A program made the translations under genes and the position numbers. Below the pieces are notes generated by a model. That model saw only the letters and a list, made by a program, of their open reading frames with translations. It made no database searches and was not told the DNA's origin. A stretch of DNA of 64,000 nt from NCBI GenBank assembly GCA_046155885.1, contig JBJXFU010000119.1, forward strand, positions 1 to 64,000, read 5' to 3'. Shown here in pieces: positions 61,994-64,000 of the stretch. The number at the start of each line of letters is the position of its first letter. Positions within the stretch are counted from its first letter, which is position 1. Source of the DNA: JAOADN01 sp046155885. GTDB lineage: Bacteria; Pseudomonadota; Alphaproteobacteria; Rhodobacterales; Rhodobacteraceae.

Positions 61994-62118
61994 AAGCCCT
62001 TGCGGACGCTGCATTAACCGCCGGCTTCCGCGACGTTCGCAGGGGGCCAGCAACCAGCCAGCAATATGCCAGCAACCTGCCATACGATGGTATGGCTTTT
62101 GGTGAATTAACCATCAAC
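61994..62118 (-). repeat. dispersed palindromic element, long copy C (inverted)
   Basis: Read on the minus strand it matches copy B throughout: GTTGATGGTTAATTCACC flank, palindrome with one central mismatch (62080-62095), three TTGCTGG heptamers at 11-base period, CCCTGCGAACG, then GGTTAA and CGCAAG. It lies between the convergent CAP lipoprotein and L,D-transpeptidase genes. It fills most of that 250-base gap; nothing else is seen there. Confidence 0.88.
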
Positions 62119-62173
62119 TTCGAATCACCCGACCCCCCCGAACCCGGGCGGCAGGCGGGCCCGTCCCGGCCGG

Positions 62174-62665
62174 TCAGGGCAGGATGTAGATCGGCGTGCC
62201 GACGCGGACCATCGAATAGATTTCCTCCATCTCGCGGTCCCTGACGGCGATGCAGCCGGCGGTCCAGTCCTTGCCCCTGCCCCGGTTCTGCCCCGCCCGG
62301 CCGTGGATGAAGATGTCGCCGCCCGGCGGCTTGCCGAGCGCCTTGGCGGTCTCGCGATCCTGATCGCTGGGGTACGAGATTCCCAGCGAGAGGTGATACT
62401 GGCTGTTGGGGTTGCGGCGGTCGATCCGGTAGGCGCCTTCCGGTGTCTTCAAGTCGCCCTCGACCCGCTTCGGGCCGATCGGGTTGCCGCCGAGGCCGAT
62501 CTTGTAGTCCCTGAGGACGGTCCCGCCGTTCAGCAGGTACATCCGCCGTTCGGCCTTGTGCACGACGACGCTGGTGACCGCCGGCCCGTCATAAGTCCGG
62601 AAATTCGAACATGCGGCCGGAATGGCCAGCACCAGCGCCAGAACGGCCCGCCGCGGAAGGATCAT
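62174..62665 (-). CDS. L,D-transpeptidase (YkuD) family lipoprotein
   Basis: The 163-residue precursor has a lipobox-like signal end (LAIPAAC, Cys about 18). The YkuD domain has VVVHKAERRMYLL, GDLKTPEGAYRI, IFIHGRAGQNRGRGKDWTAGC and the nucleophile Cys in TAGCIAV. As in the neighbour at 60609, the canonical Arg after the Cys is replaced (C-I-A). The length is that of a single minimal catalytic domain. The gene ends facing repeat copy C. Confidence 0.86.
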   Translation of the reverse strand: MILPRRAVLALVLAIPAACSNFRTYDGPAVTSVVVHKAERRMYLLNGGTVLRDYKIGLGGNPIGPKRVEGDLKTPEGAYRIDRRNPNSQYHLSLGISYPSDQDRETAKALGKPPGGDIFIHGRAGQNRGRGKDWTAGCIAVRDREMEEIYSMVRVGTPIYILP

Positions 62666-62728
62666 CTGCCCGTTTCCCAGCCCTTTTTCCCGCCTTCTAC
62701 ACGGCAAAGCACGGCGCGGAAAGCGGCG

Positions 62729-63937
62729 TCACCGGAAGAACGCGGCGACCAGCTCGACATGCGGCGACCAGCGGAACTGGTCCACCACCCGGACCCAAAG
62801 GATGCGGAACCCCGCGTCGGTCAGGATGCGCGCATCGCGGGCGAAAGTCGCGGGGTTGCACGAGACGTAGGCGACGCGCTTCAGCCCCGAGCGCGCGATT
62901 TCCGCCGCCTGCGCCGCAGCCCCGGCGCGGGGCGGGTCGATCACGGCGGCGTCGAAGCGGGCAAGCTCGTCAGAGAGCAGCGGGCGGCGGAAGAGGTCGC
63001 GGCGTTCGGTGGTAAGGCGGCGGAGACCGGGGGTGGCGCGGGCGGCGGCATCAAGCGCAAGGGTCATGGCGGCATCGCCTTCGACGGCATGGACCTCGGC
63101 CTGTTCGGCGAGGCGAAGCGCGAAGGTGCCACAGCCGGCGAAGAGGTCGGCAAGGCGGCGGGCCCCGTTCAGGGCCTCGGCGACCCCTTCGGCCAGCGCC
63201 GCCTCGCCTTGGGCTGTCGCCTGAAGGAAGGCGCCGGGGGGTGGCGCGACGCGCGCGCGGCCGAAGCCAAGAACCGGCACCACGCGTTGCGCGAGGGTTT
63301 CGCCGTTCCAGGTCAGCCGGGCGAACCCGGCCCGCCCGGCGATGGCGGCAAGCCCGGACCGCAGCACGGAATCAGGGTCTTTTCCGCCCGATACCGCGAC
63401 ATCCGCGCCGGTTTCCATTTCGGTCACCGTCAAGTGGAGTACCGCGCTTCGAGAAGCGCCGAGGGCGGTCAGTTCCTTCAGCGCCGGCAAGTGCGCGAGG
63501 ATTTCCGGCGACAGGAGCCGGCATCCCGGAATCCCGGCGATGGTGCCCGAGGCGCGCCCGTTGAAGCCGATAGCCGCGCCAGTCTTCGTTCTGCGTCCGG
63601 CGAGTGTCGCCCGCCGCCGCGCGTTTCCGGGCGATGTGACAACGGCTCGGAACGTCGCGCCAAGGCCCTGCGCGGCCAGCGCTTCGCGGACCACTTCGTC
63701 TTTCCACGCCGCGACGAACCCGTCATTCGCGTGCATCAGCGAACAGCCGCCGCAGGCGCCGTAGTGCGGGCAGTGGGGCGCGACGCGATGGGCCGAGGGC
63801 GTGACGACCACCGGCGCCGCCATCCGCCCGCCGCTCACTTCGCCTTCGACCACTTCGCCGGGCAATGCCATCGGTACGAAGATATCGCCCGCCACCCCGT
63901 CGCCGAGATGCCCCAGCCGTTCGACCGTCAGCCTCAC
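62729..63937 (-). CDS. RumA/TrmA-family 23S rRNA or tRNA m5U methyltransferase
   Basis: The 402-residue protein has an N-terminal TRAM domain (MRLTVERLGHLGDGVAG), 4Fe-4S cysteines (CPHYGACGGCSLMH) and the SAM site LADLFAGCGTFALRLA. DPPRAGA and the catalytic Cys in YVSCNPATFARD are also present. This is the class I, uracil-5-methyltransferase fold; the precise uridine target cannot be read from sequence. The start is GTG 63937. It follows closely a gene that enters from the right edge. Confidence 0.9.
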   Translation of the reverse strand: MRLTVERLGHLGDGVAGDIFVPMALPGEVVEGEVSGGRMAAPVVVTPSAHRVAPHCPHYGACGGCSLMHANDGFVAAWKDEVVREALAAQGLGATFRAVVTSPGNARRRATLAGRRTKTGAAIGFNGRASGTIAGIPGCRLLSPEILAHLPALKELTALGASRSAVLHLTVTEMETGADVAVSGGKDPDSVLRSGLAAIAGRAGFARLTWNGETLAQRVVPVLGFGRARVAPPPGAFLQATAQGEAALAEGVAEALNGARRLADLFAGCGTFALRLAEQAEVHAVEGDAAMTLALDAAARATPGLRRLTTERRDLFRRPLLSDELARFDAAVIDPPRAGAAAQAAEIARSGLKRVAYVSCNPATFARDARILTDAGFRILWVRVVDQFRWSPHVELVAAFFR

Positions 63938-63944
63938 CCGATGC

Positions 63945-64000
63945 TCACTCGGCAGCCTCGCTCTGCGCCTCGACGCCGATGAAGCCGCCGGACTGGCGGT
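63945..64000 (-). CDS. 3' end of an unidentified gene
   Basis: Only the last 17 codons are inside the window; they end in FIGVEAQSEAAE followed by TGA at 63945-63947. The frame is open to the edge, and the stop lies 7 bases before the GTG of the RNA methyltransferase, so they are probably co-transcribed. Too little to identify. Confidence 0.5.
   Translation of the reverse strand, partial: RQSGGFIGVEAQSEAAE

Overview
This window is chromosomal DNA from an alphaproteobacterium, most likely a member of the Rhodobacteraceae/Paracoccaceae. The evidence is very high GC, strong GC bias at third codon positions, and gene orders familiar from that group: kdsD-lptC-lptA-lptB-rpoN-hpf-ptsN, comF-grxC-nitrilase, rimP-nusA-ylxR-infB, and dnaK-dnaJ near alkB. 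Nearly all of it is vertically inherited core genome. I see no prophage, insertion sequence, integrase, rRNA or CRISPR array. There is one tRNA, Leu(CAG). After start correction, no stretch longer than about 300 bases lacks a gene.

Layout. 1-5.8 kb: 3' part of epmA, a small unknown gene, a BrnT/BrnA toxin-antitoxin locus whose toxin carries an in-frame stop, queG, a glutathione transferase, a GNAT acetyltransferase, mtgA, and a second toxin-antitoxin-like pair in which a MazF/PemK-type protein follows an unrecognised partner. 5.8-13.5 kb: glutamate synthase gltB and gltD, separated by two GFA-family proteins and a secreted protein. 13.7-17.7 kb: uppP, a sulfotransferase, an atypical SDR protein and a PLP-dependent dehydratase. 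17.8-23.9 kb: tRNA-Leu, an RNase D-like exonuclease, then a tight operon for KDO synthesis, LPS transport, sigma-54, ribosome hibernation and the nitrogen PTS.

23.9-35.2 kb is the accessory-looking part, a surface-glycan region. It holds a two-domain sulfotransferase, a GT14-like glycosyltransferase, two paralogous GT2-type transferases, galE, galU, a KdsB-like CMP-KDO synthetase, cysQ (PAP phosphatase), a KpsM-type ABC permease, a left-handed beta-helix acyltransferase and an SGNH hydrolase. Sulfotransferases together with PAP recycling and O-acylation suggest a sulfated, acylated extracellular or capsular polysaccharide; this is inference.

35.5-64 kb is mostly housekeeping: alkB, dnaK-dnaJ behind an RpoH-like promoter, radC, a secreted unknown, secA, a parvulin isomerase, argJ-mutT, a 45-residue unknown with its own terminator, infB-ylxR-nusA-rimP preceded by a terminator-like leader, two methyltransferases, pip, ubiG, a comF-grxC-nitrilase-marR operon, ferrochelatase, a pair of tiny secreted or membrane peptides sharing an 18-base upstream motif, two L,D-transpeptidase-like proteins, a CAP lipoprotein and an RNA methyltransferase.

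The strongest candidate for something undescribed is a dispersed intergenic element present three times (near 12.0, 35.4 and 62.05 kb). It has a near-perfect CCATACGATCGTATGG palindrome followed by TTGCTGG repeated with an 11-base period. Two copies extend to about 125 bp, and two of the three lie between convergent genes. Other leads are the rimP leader, the MazF partner, the twin peptides and the sulfated-glycan region.
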